A stretch of DNA of 64,000 nt, taken from Eggerthellaceae bacterium. Lineage in GTDB: Bacteria > Actinomycetota > Coriobacteriia > Coriobacteriales > Eggerthellaceae. Under the pieces are notes generated by a model. It saw only the letters and a list, made by a program, of their open reading frames with translations. It did not search any database and was not told where the DNA came from. Each line of letters opens with the position of its first letter. Position 1 is the stretch's first letter. A program made the translations under genes and the position numbers. The DNA lies in assembly GCA_022791455.1 (NCBI GenBank), contig JAAVZC010000001.1, positions 434,001 to 498,000 on the forward strand, written 5' to 3'. Below, piece after piece: positions 6,358 to 14,123 of this stretch.

Positions 6358-8505
6358 ATGGCCGAGGCACTGTATCGGAAGTATCGCCCGCAGATTTTCG
6401 AGGATGTGGTGGGGCAGGACCACATCGAGCGCACGTTGAAGAACGCCATCGAGCAGGACAAGGTGTCCCACGCATACCTGTTCACCGGTCCCCGCGGCAC
6501 GGGCAAGACCACCACGGCCCGCCTGCTGGCGAAGGCGCTTCTGTGCGAGCAGGGCCCCACGCCCGACCCGGACGGCACCTGCGAGGAGTGCCTGGAAATC
6601 GCTAACGGCACGCACCCGGATGTGTACGAGCTGGACGCCGCCTCCCGCACCGGCGTGGAGAACGTGCGCGAGGAAATCATCTCCCGCGTGCAGTACGCTC
6701 CCACCCGCGGCCGCTCGAAGATCTACATCATCGACGAGGTGCACATGCTCTCCACCGCGGCGTTCAACGCGCTGCTGAAGACGCTGGAAGAGCCGCCCTC
6801 GCACGTGGTGTTCATCCTGTGCACCACCGACCCGCAGAAGGTGCCCGAGACCATCCACTCCCGCTGCCAGCGGTTCGACTTCCACCGCATCTCCACCGAG
6901 GAAATGGTGGCGCGGCTGGGGGCCATTTGCGAAGCCGAGGGCGCAGCGTATGAAGGGGATGCGCTGGAGCTGGTGGCCCATCGGGCCGACGGCGGCATGC
7001 GCAACGCCCTCACCTCGCTCGAACAGCTGATGGCGTTTTCCGGCAACAGCGTGACCATGGAAGTGGCCGAGCGCATGCTGGGGGCGCTGGACTCCAACGG
7101 CCTTTCCGAGATTGTGGGGCTGATCGGCCATCGCGATGCCGCCGGCGCGTTTCGCTGGACGGCGGATTTCGTGGAAACTGGCTCCGACCTGGCGCAGTTC
7201 TCGCGCGATCTGGCCGAGACCATTCGCAATATGTACGTGATGTCGCTGGCCGGTGCCGATGTGGCGCTGGACATCACCGAAACCGAGCGCCGCGAACTGG
7301 GGGCGCTGCTGCCGCTGTTCGGCGTTGATCGCCTGTCGCGGCTGCTGGGGGTGATGGGGGATCTGCTGGCGGACTTGAAGACGTCGACGAACGCGCGGCT
7401 CACCTTCGAGATTGCCCTGACCCGCATGGTGCGCCCCGAATCCGACCTGACGCTGGAAGCCCTGGCGGAGCGCCTAGAAGAACTAGAACGCTCCCGCGGC
7501 ATCATGGGCGCTGTTCCGGCCGTTGCCGCTCCGGTTGCATCCGCCGCAGTGATGCCTGCTGCCGCTCCAACCGCTATGGCGCCCGCCGCCCCTGTCGTCT
7601 CGGCTGCCCCCGTTCCCCCTTGTCATCCTGAGCGGAGCGCGGAGCGCGGAGTCGAAGGATCTCCCCAAACCCCGACGACTCCCGCGCCAACGGCGCCCGC
7701 GGCTGCTCCTGCGGAAGCCCCGGCAGTTGCCCCGGCGGCGCCCGCTGCCCCTCAGCCTGCGGCCGCCCCTGTGCCTGCCGCAGCCCCCGCCCGCCCCGGC
7801 GCCTCCATGGTGGCGGGCCTGGTGGACGTGCTGAAGAACCCGGCCACCCTGCAGCGCATGTGGCAGAACGCCATGGCCATGATCAAGAAGGCGAACCCCG
7901 CCCATGCGGTGTTCTTCTTCAACACCCGCCCGGTGCTGGACGAGGCCCATGGCGTGCTCATCATCGAGGTGGACGCCTCAAATGCTTTTGCCGCCAACGC
8001 CCTCCAGAAGCCGGACGTGCAGGAAGAGCTGCAGAAGTGCCTGGACGCTGCCGCCGGCGCCCCGGTGATCTACCAAATCCAGAAGAAGGAAGGCGCCGCG
8101 GCCCCCGTTGCCGCACCGGTGACCGTATCTGCCCCTGCGCCCGTTGCCGCACCGGTTGCCACGGCTGTTCCTGCGGCTCCCGTTGCCGCGCCTGCCCCAG
8201 TGGCTGCAGCCGCCCCTGTTGCTGCGCCCGCGCCAACTCCGGCACCTGCGCCCGAACCTGCCCCGGCACCGGTGGCCCCTGCTCCCGCGCCTGCGGAAGC
8301 ACCCGTTCCTGCAGCGGCTCCCGTGCCCTCCGCTTCCGACACCCCGCCCTGGGACGAACCCCCCGTACCCCCGACGGCCCCGTCTGCCCCCACCCCGGTA
8401 CCCCCGGCAGCCCCGGAACCCGCCGGTGACGAGGCCAGTGCCGAGGACTTGAACGCCATCCTCTCCGGCGCCTTCGGAGAAGGCATCGTCTTCACCGAGC
8501 AATAA
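6358..8505 (+). CDS. dnaX: DNA polymerase III subunit gamma/tau
   Basis: 715 residues. The AAA+ clamp-loader ATPase covers 1-360: Walker A GPRGTGKT (44-51), Walker B IYIIDEVHM and the SRC sensor (SRCQRFDF). The zinc site shows Cys63, Cys75 and Cys78, with Asp/Gly where a fourth Cys is common. The C-terminal half is a long Ala/Pro linker around one folded stretch (about 480-580) and ends with an acidic tail. Residues about 421-436 (CHPERSAERGVEGS) are a translated copy of repeat family A. I saw no clear slippery A-run, so only the full-length tau form is predicted. It starts a replication/recombination cluster with the ybaB-family gene and recR. Confidence 0.96.
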   Translation: MAEALYRKYRPQIFEDVVGQDHIERTLKNAIEQDKVSHAYLFTGPRGTGKTTTARLLAKALLCEQGPTPDPDGTCEECLEIANGTHPDVYELDAASRTGVENVREEIISRVQYAPTRGRSKIYIIDEVHMLSTAAFNALLKTLEEPPSHVVFILCTTDPQKVPETIHSRCQRFDFHRISTEEMVARLGAICEAEGAAYEGDALELVAHRADGGMRNALTSLEQLMAFSGNSVTMEVAERMLGALDSNGLSEIVGLIGHRDAAGAFRWTADFVETGSDLAQFSRDLAETIRNMYVMSLAGADVALDITETERRELGALLPLFGVDRLSRLLGVMGDLLADLKTSTNARLTFEIALTRMVRPESDLTLEALAERLEELERSRGIMGAVPAVAAPVASAAVMPAAAPTAMAPAAPVVSAAPVPPCHPERSAERGVEGSPQTPTTPAPTAPAAAPAEAPAVAPAAPAAPQPAAAPVPAAAPARPGASMVAGLVDVLKNPATLQRMWQNAMAMIKKANPAHAVFFFNTRPVLDEAHGVLIIEVDASNAFAANALQKPDVQEELQKCLDAAAGAPVIYQIQKKEGAAAPVAAPVTVSAPAPVAAPVATAVPAAPVAAPAPVAAAAPVAAPAPTPAPAPEPAPAPVAPAPAPAEAPVPAAAPVPSASDTPPWDEPPVPPTAPSAPTPVPPAAPEPAGDEASAEDLNAILSGAFGEGIVFTEQ
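7621..7664. repeat. Dispersed repeat family A inside dnaX
   Basis: GTCATCCTGAGCGGAGCG continuing to GTCGAAGGATCT lies in frame within the Ala/Pro linker. It adds about 14 residues whose charged composition breaks the Ala/Pro pattern on both sides. Confidence 0.9.
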
Positions 8506-8515
8506 CCACCCCCGT

Positions 8516-8649
8516 CGTCATCTCGACCGAAGCGGCGCAGCCGCGTAGTGGAGAGATCTTCGCAGCTGGAAAGATCTCTCCACTCCGGCCTTCGGCCTCC
8601 GGTCGAGATGACGAGACGGGATTGCCTTCGGCCTCCGGTCGAGATGACG
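8516..8649. repeat. Dispersed repeat family A, compound inverted copy
   Basis: One copy (CGTCATCTCGACCG) faces two inverted ends (GGTCGAGATGACG, at about 8598-8611 and 8636-8649). AGTGGAGAGATC faces GATCTCTCCACT, giving a long hairpin after the dnaX stop, where it may serve as terminator. The doubled right end looks like a local duplication. Confidence 0.85.
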
Positions 8650-8713
8650 TAGGATGTTAAAGTTGCGCTATAGTTTCACCAGCAATTTTTTCGCTAGATA
8701 AGGAGCATTCCTC

Positions 8714-9022
8714 ATGGATATGAAGAAAATGATGAAGCAGGCCCAGAAGATGCAGATGGAAGCGGCGCGCGCCCAGGAGGAAATTGCCTCCATGGAGTTC
8801 GAGGCCACTGCTGGCGGCGGTATGATCAAGGCGGTGGTTTCCGGCAACATGGAGCTGAAGTCCATCACCATCGACCCGGCCGCCGTGGATCCGGAAGACG
8901 TGGAGATGCTGGAGGACATGATTGTCGTAGCCGTGAACGAGGCGCTCTCCACCGCCACCGACACCTCTGCCCAGCGCATGAACTCCATCATGGGCGGGGT
9001 GAAGATCCCCGGCCTCATGTAG
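8714..9022 (+). CDS. YbaB/EbfC family nucleoid-associated protein
   Basis: 102 residues. The N-terminal helix is rich in Met/Gln/Lys (MKKMMKQAQKMQMEAARAQ). The family's middle follows (GGGMIKAVVSGNMELKSITIDP) and the end is NSIMGGVKIPGL. Members are small dimeric DNA-binding proteins encoded between dnaX and recR in many bacteria, exactly as here. TAAGGAG precedes the ATG. A -10-like TATAGT at about 8669 suggests its own promoter. It is shortly followed by recR. Confidence 0.93.
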   Translation: MDMKKMMKQAQKMQMEAARAQEEIASMEFEATAGGGMIKAVVSGNMELKSITIDPAAVDPEDVEMLEDMIVVAVNEALSTATDTSAQRMNSIMGGVKIPGLM

Positions 9023-9037
9023 CCAAGGGCGCGTTTG

Positions 9038-9634
9038 ATGCAATCTGCCCCGGCAATTCAGAAGCTGCTCGACGAACTGGAGCGGCTTCCCGGCGTGGGC
9101 CCAAAGTCGGCCCAGCGCATCGCCTATTACATACTTAATAGCGACGCCACCGACGTCATGCGGCTGGCCAACGCGCTGCAGGAAGTGAAGAGCACCGTTC
9201 ATTTTTGCGAGCGGTGCTTCAACTATGCGGAAGCCGACCTGTGCGCCATCTGCGCGAACCCCTCCCGCGACGCCGGCCTTTTGTGCGTGGTGGGGGAGCC
9301 CCGCGACATTCCGCCGCTGGAGCGCACCGGCGTGTTCAACGGCGTCTACCACGTGCTGGGGGGCGAGCTTTCCCCCATGGGCGGCATCGGGCCGGCCGAC
9401 CTCAACATTGCCCAGCTGATGGCCCGGCTGGCTTCGGAGGACATTCGCGAAGTGGTGCTGGCCACCAACCCCAACATAGAGGGGGAGACCACCGCCGCTT
9501 ACCTGGCCCGTCTCATCAAGCCGCTGAACATCACCGTCACCCGCCTTGCCAGCGGCCTTCCGGTGGGCGGCGATTTGGAGTTTGCCGACGAGGTAACCCT
9601 TGGCCGGGCGCTGGAGGCGCGCCGTCCCCTATAG
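9038..9634 (+). CDS. recR: Recombination protein RecR
   Basis: 198 residues starting at the ATG at 9038; a TTG directly before it is also in frame. Features in order: helix-hairpin-helix (LERLPGVGPKSAQRIAYYIL), a four-cysteine zinc finger (C58, C61, C70, C73 in the FCERCFNYAEADLCAIC region), then a Toprim domain (LLCVVGEPRDIPPLE, HVLGGELSPMGGIGP). RecR acts with RecO and RecF to load RecA on gapped DNA. It lies 15 bases after the ybaB-family stop, so the two are co-transcribed. Confidence 0.96.
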   Translation: MQSAPAIQKLLDELERLPGVGPKSAQRIAYYILNSDATDVMRLANALQEVKSTVHFCERCFNYAEADLCAICANPSRDAGLLCVVGEPRDIPPLERTGVFNGVYHVLGGELSPMGGIGPADLNIAQLMARLASEDIREVVLATNPNIEGETTAAYLARLIKPLNITVTRLASGLPVGGDLEFADEVTLGRALEARRPL

Positions 9635-9682
9635 GGTAGGATTTTTGCCAACGGCGGGAATTCCAAGCAAGGAGAAATCAAC

Positions 9683-11107
9683 ATGACCCTCGATTTTATG
9701 GAAGCCGACGACCGGCTTAACCGCGAGTACCTGAACGGCGTCCATCAGCTCAAGGGCGATGAAATGGGCCGTTGGTGCGCGTGGGAGCGCATGGAGCGCG
9801 GCGATGCCTACTACCATGGGCTGCCGGTGGCCATCGACTTCCTTCCCCGCATCTTCTCGCCCGGCGCCCGCAGCTATTTTGCGGAAACTGCCCGCACTAC
9901 CTATCGCATCCTGTGCAAAGTCATTGCCCGCTATAAGGACGACCCCGACTTTCGCGGCCTTTTTCGCTTTGACCCGCGGGTGCGGGAGCTGCTGCTTATT
10001 CCGTCAGGCTACGAGGAGCCGCTGCCCATGGCCCGCTTCGATATGCTCTACAGCCAAGAGCTGGGGCGGTTCATGTTCTGCGAGTTCAACACCGATGCCT
10101 CAAGCGGCATGCTGGAGAATTCCGAATCAGCCGCGGCGGTTGCGGAAAGCGAGGCGTTCTGGGAGTTCAGCCAGCGCCACCCCTTGGCCACTCGCTGCGA
10201 GGAGCAGTACGAGGGCTGGGTGCGCCGCTTCACCGAGCTGTTCGTGACCACCGACCTTTTCGCCGAGCGGAGCGCGGAAGGGCGGCCTCCCCATGTGGCC
10301 ATTGCCGTGTGCCTGGAGAGCCCCAACCCCGACGTGCGCGAGCTGGAGGCCTTCCAGGAACTGTTCGACGACCTGGGCTGGGAATGCTCCATCTGCGATG
10401 TGCGCGCGTTCGAGATGCGGGGCGGTCGGCTGGTTGCTTCCGAGGCGCTCAGCGGCGTGGCCGGCCAGCCCATCGATGCCGTCTGGCGCTTCTGTGTGGT
10501 GGTTGATCTGCTGAAATACTGGGACGAAGTGCAGCCGTTCATCCAGGCGGCGCGCACGGGTGCGGTGGAGCTCATCGGCGCCTTCTCGACGCAAATCGCC
10601 CACGACAAGCAGCTGTTCGCCCTGATGCGTCGCCCTGAAGTGCTAGCGCTCCTCACTCCTGAAGAGCAGGCGTTTGTAGCCGAGCGCATTCCCTTCACGG
10701 CGTTTCTGGATGACCCCGAGCTGGACTTGCAGGAGGTGCGTGCGCACCCGGCCGACTGGGTGCTGAAGCCCACCGACTGGTATGCCACCAAAAACGTGAC
10801 GGTGGGGTCGGAGTGCACGCCCGAGCACTGGAACGCCCTTATCGACGAGCTGCTTGCGGCTACGGACGGATCGCCGTACCTGGTGCAGCGGTTCGTGGCG
10901 CCGTCGGAGTCTGCGGCCATTCCGCTCTACGGGCTGGAGGCCGACTTCACCGCGCCGCCGCGCCCTTACGGCAACCTGTTCGGCCTGTACTGCCAGTGCG
11001 GCACCTTCGCCGGCGTCTACGTGCGTCAGGGGCCCCACGATGTCATCGGCAGTGCTCGCGAGGGCTTGGTGGCGCCGGTTTTTTGGTCGCTTGCGGACGG
11101 CGAATAG
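9683..11107 (+). CDS. ATP-grasp / glutathionylspermidine-synthase-like protein
   Basis: 474 residues, with AAGGAG before the ATG. FMFCEFNTDASSGMLEN resembles the conserved E-x-N-x-D-x(3-4)-G motif of circularly permuted ATP-grasp enzymes. DWVLKPTDWYATKNVTVG and a late NLFGLYCQCGTFAGVYVR stretch look like the ATP-binding and C-terminal parts. Such enzymes join a carboxylate to an amine using ATP. No signal peptide is present. The gene stands alone after recR and ahead of a probable small RNA, so the context gives no substrate. The ATP-grasp call is likely, the reaction unknown. Confidence 0.65.
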   Translation: MTLDFMEADDRLNREYLNGVHQLKGDEMGRWCAWERMERGDAYYHGLPVAIDFLPRIFSPGARSYFAETARTTYRILCKVIARYKDDPDFRGLFRFDPRVRELLLIPSGYEEPLPMARFDMLYSQELGRFMFCEFNTDASSGMLENSESAAAVAESEAFWEFSQRHPLATRCEEQYEGWVRRFTELFVTTDLFAERSAEGRPPHVAIAVCLESPNPDVRELEAFQELFDDLGWECSICDVRAFEMRGGRLVASEALSGVAGQPIDAVWRFCVVVDLLKYWDEVQPFIQAARTGAVELIGAFSTQIAHDKQLFALMRRPEVLALLTPEEQAFVAERIPFTAFLDDPELDLQEVRAHPADWVLKPTDWYATKNVTVGSECTPEHWNALIDELLAATDGSPYLVQRFVAPSESAAIPLYGLEADFTAPPRPYGNLFGLYCQCGTFAGVYVRQGPHDVIGSAREGLVAPVFWSLADGE

Positions 11108-11190
11108 CGCGCCAGCGCCGACAAGAGGTGCAATTTCGGCGGGGAAGGGTCATCTTTGGCCGTTGTAGGTTACAGAACCGAATATTAAGG

Positions 11191-11218
11191 TTTGGTTAAA
11201 AGTGCCAACTGCTATAAT
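11191..11218 (+). promoter_or_regulatory. Promoter of the unassigned small RNA
   Basis: A perfect TATAAT at 11213-11218 with a weaker TTTGGT at 11191-11196, 16 bases apart. No coding sequence follows on this strand, but a strong terminator does. Confidence 0.6.
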
Positions 11219-11224
11219 TACCAA

Positions 11225-11356
11225 GATCTTTTCGGGAGCACTCAGTGCTCCAGCTCTCAGCCTGGCCTTCACGGGGCTTCTGTTTTGGAGGGGACAAAAA
11301 CCTCTTGACGACTAGGCAAATAGAACGGCTCGCCTGTGGCGAGCCGTTTTTTCTTT
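11225..11356 (+). ncRNA. Probable small RNA of unknown family
   Basis: About 130 bases lie between a TATAAT promoter and a terminator (11329-11351, AACGGCTCGCC...GGCGAGCCG then TTTTTTC). The 5' part holds a perfect hairpin, GGAGCAC-TCA-GTGCTCC (about 11234-11250). A purine-rich GGAGGGG and a CCTC stretch could pair further on. No reading frame with a ribosome site is contained in it. It could be a regulatory RNA or a 6S-like RNA, but I could not match it to a known family. Confidence 0.55.
11329..11356 (+). terminator. Terminator of the small RNA
   Basis: AACGGCTCGCC and GGCGAGCCGTT form a perfect stem with a short TGT loop, followed by a T-rich run. Confidence 0.85.
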
Positions 11357-11357
11357 C

Positions 11358-11489
11358 GTTCCGCCGTTCTGCCGAACGGCGGAACTGCTCGTCCGCCTGC
11401 GAAGCCGCCGGGCGCCCCATCTTGGCCCTCAGCGCCGGCGCGGCGCGTACCGAAGTACGCTTGGCCAACGCTTCAGGCCAATCTGGGGC
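11358..11489. repeat. Structured intergenic region with three hairpins
   Basis: A perfect 12-base inverted repeat, GTTCCGCCGTTC with loop TGCC, occupies 11358-11385. A longer imperfect stem joins 11414-11427 with 11476-11489 (GCCCCAT.TTGGCC arms). It encloses GCGTAC-CGAA-GTACGC at 11445-11460. This lies just beyond the 3' end of the PucR-type gene on the minus strand and may end its transcript. No gene is seen in the rest of 11108-11536 besides the small RNA. Confidence 0.6.
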
Positions 11490-11536
11490 ACCGGGCGACT
11501 TCTCGGCTCCTCGGTTCAACATGGTGCGGCTTCGCT

Positions 11537-12730
11537 TTATGGTGTTTGGTACGAATCGAATGAGTCGCGGAATTTGTTGTCGGTGGCCAGGGCGGCGAAG
11601 GTGAGGATGACCGCAAGCTCGCGGTCGGTGGCGTCTCCCATCCCCAGCACCTCTTTGATTTTGCGCAGTCGATAACGCACGGTGTTAGGGTGCTGGAACA
11701 GCGCGTCGGCGGCGGTGCGAACCTCGCCGAGCGCGCGGGCGTAGGCCAGCGCTGTGGGCGCCAGTTCGGCGTCGTGGGCGGTGTCGTATTCCTTCAGCAG
11801 ATCCATAATGAGCGCGGCGGTGCGGCTAAACAGGCGGTCTGCCCCGGCTGCTGCTAGAAACGCGTCGAAGCGCAGCGCCGTCCAGCGCACGATGTTCGAG
11901 TCGTCCAGCCGTGCCGTGGCAAGCGAGGCCTGCGCTTGGCGGATGGCCAAGTCCCCTTCGCCCATGGGCAACTCTTGGGAGATGCCGCACAGAAGCGGCC
12001 CCGCCTGCGACATAGTGGCGGCCAAGTCCGCTTCCGAAATGGTGATGACCGACTGCGGCGGGCGCTTGAACGAGACGAAGGCCAGGATCATATCGTCGTA
12101 CACGCAGGTGAACGTACCTCCCACTTCATCGAAGCGGCGCCCGTAATCTTCGATCACATTGCGCACCACCCCGTGCAGCGCCCGCAGCGTGGCGTTCTCC
12201 ATCACCAGCGGCTGGATGGCCATGCACTGCACGGTGGCCCCGGTCATGCCGGAGATGGAGAAAATGAGGTTGGCCACGTGGCGCTCGTCGGAGGGGGCCA
12301 GAACCTGGTCGATCAGGCGGTTGCGCTCGGTGTTCACCGCTTCCTCGTCGATGAGGGTCATGACGCTGGCAATCACGCGCTCCATGTAGCGGCCGTCGTA
12401 GAAGAACACCGGCACCTGCGCGCGGGCGCTCGCCTCCCGTACGGCGGCGGTAAGCGACTTCAGCGCCACCGGTTTGATGGCGATGGCGGCCACTCCATGC
12501 TCGATCAGGGCCAGCAGCGCCTCCTCGGCCAGTTCCGGATGCATTTGCGCGAACCCCAGCGTGGTGAAGATGAACTCGCCAGGAACGAAGGCGTGGTAGT
12601 CGTGGAAGAAGGGCTCGTAGTCCAGGGTGCCGCAGTTGATCACCTCGCGGCCTTCGAACCCCTCGCAGGGGGCGGCCAGGTTCACATTGTCGAACACCGG
12701 TAGCGCCAACACGTCGGCAACGGTGACCAT
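11537..12730 (-). CDS. PucR-family transcriptional regulator
   Basis: 397 residues starting at the ATG at 12730 (AAGGAGC upstream on the minus strand). The N-terminal PucR/PurC-like ligand domain opens with TVADVLALPVFDNVNLAAP. A middle region follows and the C-terminus holds a helix-turn-helix of the HTH_30 type (HPNTVRYRLRKIKEVLG). Relatives sense purines, amino acids or other small molecules and activate catabolic genes. It is divergent from mobBA across about 130 bases, so it may control that operon as well as itself. The ligand is unknown. Confidence 0.85.
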   Translation of the reverse strand: MVTVADVLALPVFDNVNLAAPCEGFEGREVINCGTLDYEPFFHDYHAFVPGEFIFTTLGFAQMHPELAEEALLALIEHGVAAIAIKPVALKSLTAAVREASARAQVPVFFYDGRYMERVIASVMTLIDEEAVNTERNRLIDQVLAPSDERHVANLIFSISGMTGATVQCMAIQPLVMENATLRALHGVVRNVIEDYGRRFDEVGGTFTCVYDDMILAFVSFKRPPQSVITISEADLAATMSQAGPLLCGISQELPMGEGDLAIRQAQASLATARLDDSNIVRWTALRFDAFLAAAGADRLFSRTAALIMDLLKEYDTAHDAELAPTALAYARALGEVRTAADALFQHPNTVRYRLRKIKEVLGMGDATDRELAVILTFAALATDNKFRDSFDSYQTP

Positions 12731-12809
12731 GAAAGCTCCTTCGTCCAATTGGCCAAAAATTGATGCTGGAATTGTACAACGATACCGATGAATCCCCTTT
12801 GGGGTTTTC

Positions 12810-12836
12810 TTGGGGCGGCTGACCCTCTGCTATAAT
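12810..12836 (+). promoter_or_regulatory. Promoter of mobBA
   Basis: A perfect TATAAT at 12831-12836 is 27 bases before the chosen start codon, so the leader is short. The only -35 candidate, TTGGGG at 12810-12815, is 15 bases away and poor, suggesting an activated promoter. Confidence 0.55.
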
Positions 12837-12862
12837 TTCCGCCCATGCAAGGAGGGAGCAAC

Positions 12863-14113
12863 ATGATCAACATTCCAAGCCCGGCGGTGGCCATCGTCGG
12901 GCGTCACAATTCTGGCAAGACCACGCTGGTGGAGAAGCTCATCGCCGAGCTGGTGGGCCGCGGCCTGGACGTGGGCAGCGTGAAGCACCATAGCCACAAG
13001 GGCTTCGACATCGACTACCCCGGCAAGGACTCCTATCGCCATCGCGCTGCCGGTGCCAGCGAAACGGTCATTGCTGCTCCAGGCCAGGTGGCCCGCATCA
13101 AAACTATTGAGGGAGAAGTGGAGTGCCGCGACATCGTCCGCTCCATGCCCGGTCACGATATTGTGCTGGTGGAGGGCTACCGCAAGAGCGGCCTGCCCAC
13201 CATCGAGATCATGCGCTCCGGCAACGCCGCCGACGTGGCGGTGGCGGAGGCGTTTGTGAAGGGGGCCAAGAGCGGCGCCTCGCTCGGCACCGACTTCATC
13301 CAGGCCTCCCGCGGCGAAGGCGCCTTCCAAGCGGATCTGCAATCGAAGATGCCCCAGGCCTCCACGGTGGCCATCGTCACCGACATCCCGGAAGCCGAAG
13401 AGGCGGCCGACATCTACGGCATCCCCGTCTTCGGGTTCGACGACGTGTCCGCGGTCTGCGATTTCCTGGAGGACTCCTACACCCGCCATTGCGTGTCGGT
13501 GGTCATCCAGGCGGGCGGCGAGAGCCGGCGCATGGGCCGCTCGAAGGCCACGGTGCCCTTCGACGGCAAGCCCCTCATCAGCCGCTTGGTGGCGCGGCTG
13601 GCTCCCGTTGCCGACGAGCTCATCATCACCACCAACGAGGCCGAGAACTTGCAGTTCCTGCACGAAGAGTTCCCCGACTTAGGCATTCGCCTGGTGCCGG
13701 ACGCCCACGAGCAGCGCGGCGCCCTGCGCGGCCTGAACACCGCGTTCTCGGCCGCCCGCTTCCCCTACGTGGCGGTGGTGGCCTGCGACATGGTTTTCGC
13801 CAGCCCCTCTCTGGTGGTGGCAGAAGCGGTGCGCATGTCCCAGACCAAGGCGGACATCGTGGTGCCGGTGAACCAGTACGGCTACGAGCCCTTCCACGCG
13901 CTCTACCGCCGCAGCACCTGCTTGGCGGCGTCCGAACGGGCGCTGGCCGCGGGCCAGGTGCGCGCCCAGGACCTCTTCGACGGCCTGGGGCTCGACATTG
14001 TGGAATTTACCCGCGAAGAGGTGATCGAGGTGGAGCCGCGCGGCGGCTGCTTCGTAAACGTGAACACCCCCGAAGACCTCAAGCGCGTCGAAGAATCGTT
14101 CCTCGGAGAATAG
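12863..14113 (+). CDS. MobB-MobA fusion: molybdopterin-guanine dinucleotide synthesis
   Basis: 416 residues. I chose the ATG at 12863, which AAGGAGGG precedes; an ATG at 12845 overlaps that ribosome site and is less likely. Residues 1-165 are MobB, a GTP-binding adapter with the P-loop GRHNSGKTT. From about 210 comes MobA, a guanylyltransferase with VVIQAGGESRRMGRSKA, FDGKPLI and VACDM motifs. MobA adds GMP to molybdopterin, making the bis-MGD cofactor needed by the DMSO-reductase-family enzyme encoded at 42215. Here both activities are in one chain. The adjacent ferredoxin gene begins 10 bases downstream. Confidence 0.93.
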   Translation: MINIPSPAVAIVGRHNSGKTTLVEKLIAELVGRGLDVGSVKHHSHKGFDIDYPGKDSYRHRAAGASETVIAAPGQVARIKTIEGEVECRDIVRSMPGHDIVLVEGYRKSGLPTIEIMRSGNAADVAVAEAFVKGAKSGASLGTDFIQASRGEGAFQADLQSKMPQASTVAIVTDIPEAEEAADIYGIPVFGFDDVSAVCDFLEDSYTRHCVSVVIQAGGESRRMGRSKATVPFDGKPLISRLVARLAPVADELIITTNEAENLQFLHEEFPDLGIRLVPDAHEQRGALRGLNTAFSAARFPYVAVVACDMVFASPSLVVAEAVRMSQTKADIVVPVNQYGYEPFHALYRRSTCLAASERALAAGQVRAQDLFDGLGLDIVEFTREEVIEVEPRGGCFVNVNTPEDLKRVEESFLGE

Positions 14114-14123
14114 GAAGCCCCCC

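Noticed and set aside
8100..8400. Repetitive sequence in the dnaX 3' part as an independent repeat
   Set aside because: It is explained by Ala/Pro codon runs of the linker.
6358..8505. Programmed frameshift site in dnaX giving a short gamma form
   Set aside because: No A-rich slippery heptamer with a following hairpin was found at the end of the ATPase part.
11225..11356. Assignment of the small RNA as 6S RNA
   Set aside because: Length and the single-terminator shape do not show the long closed stem with central bubble that I would expect.
11245..11604. Open frames of 75-119 codons across the small RNA and the hairpin region
   Set aside because: They cross a strong terminator and long inverted repeats and lack ribosome sites.
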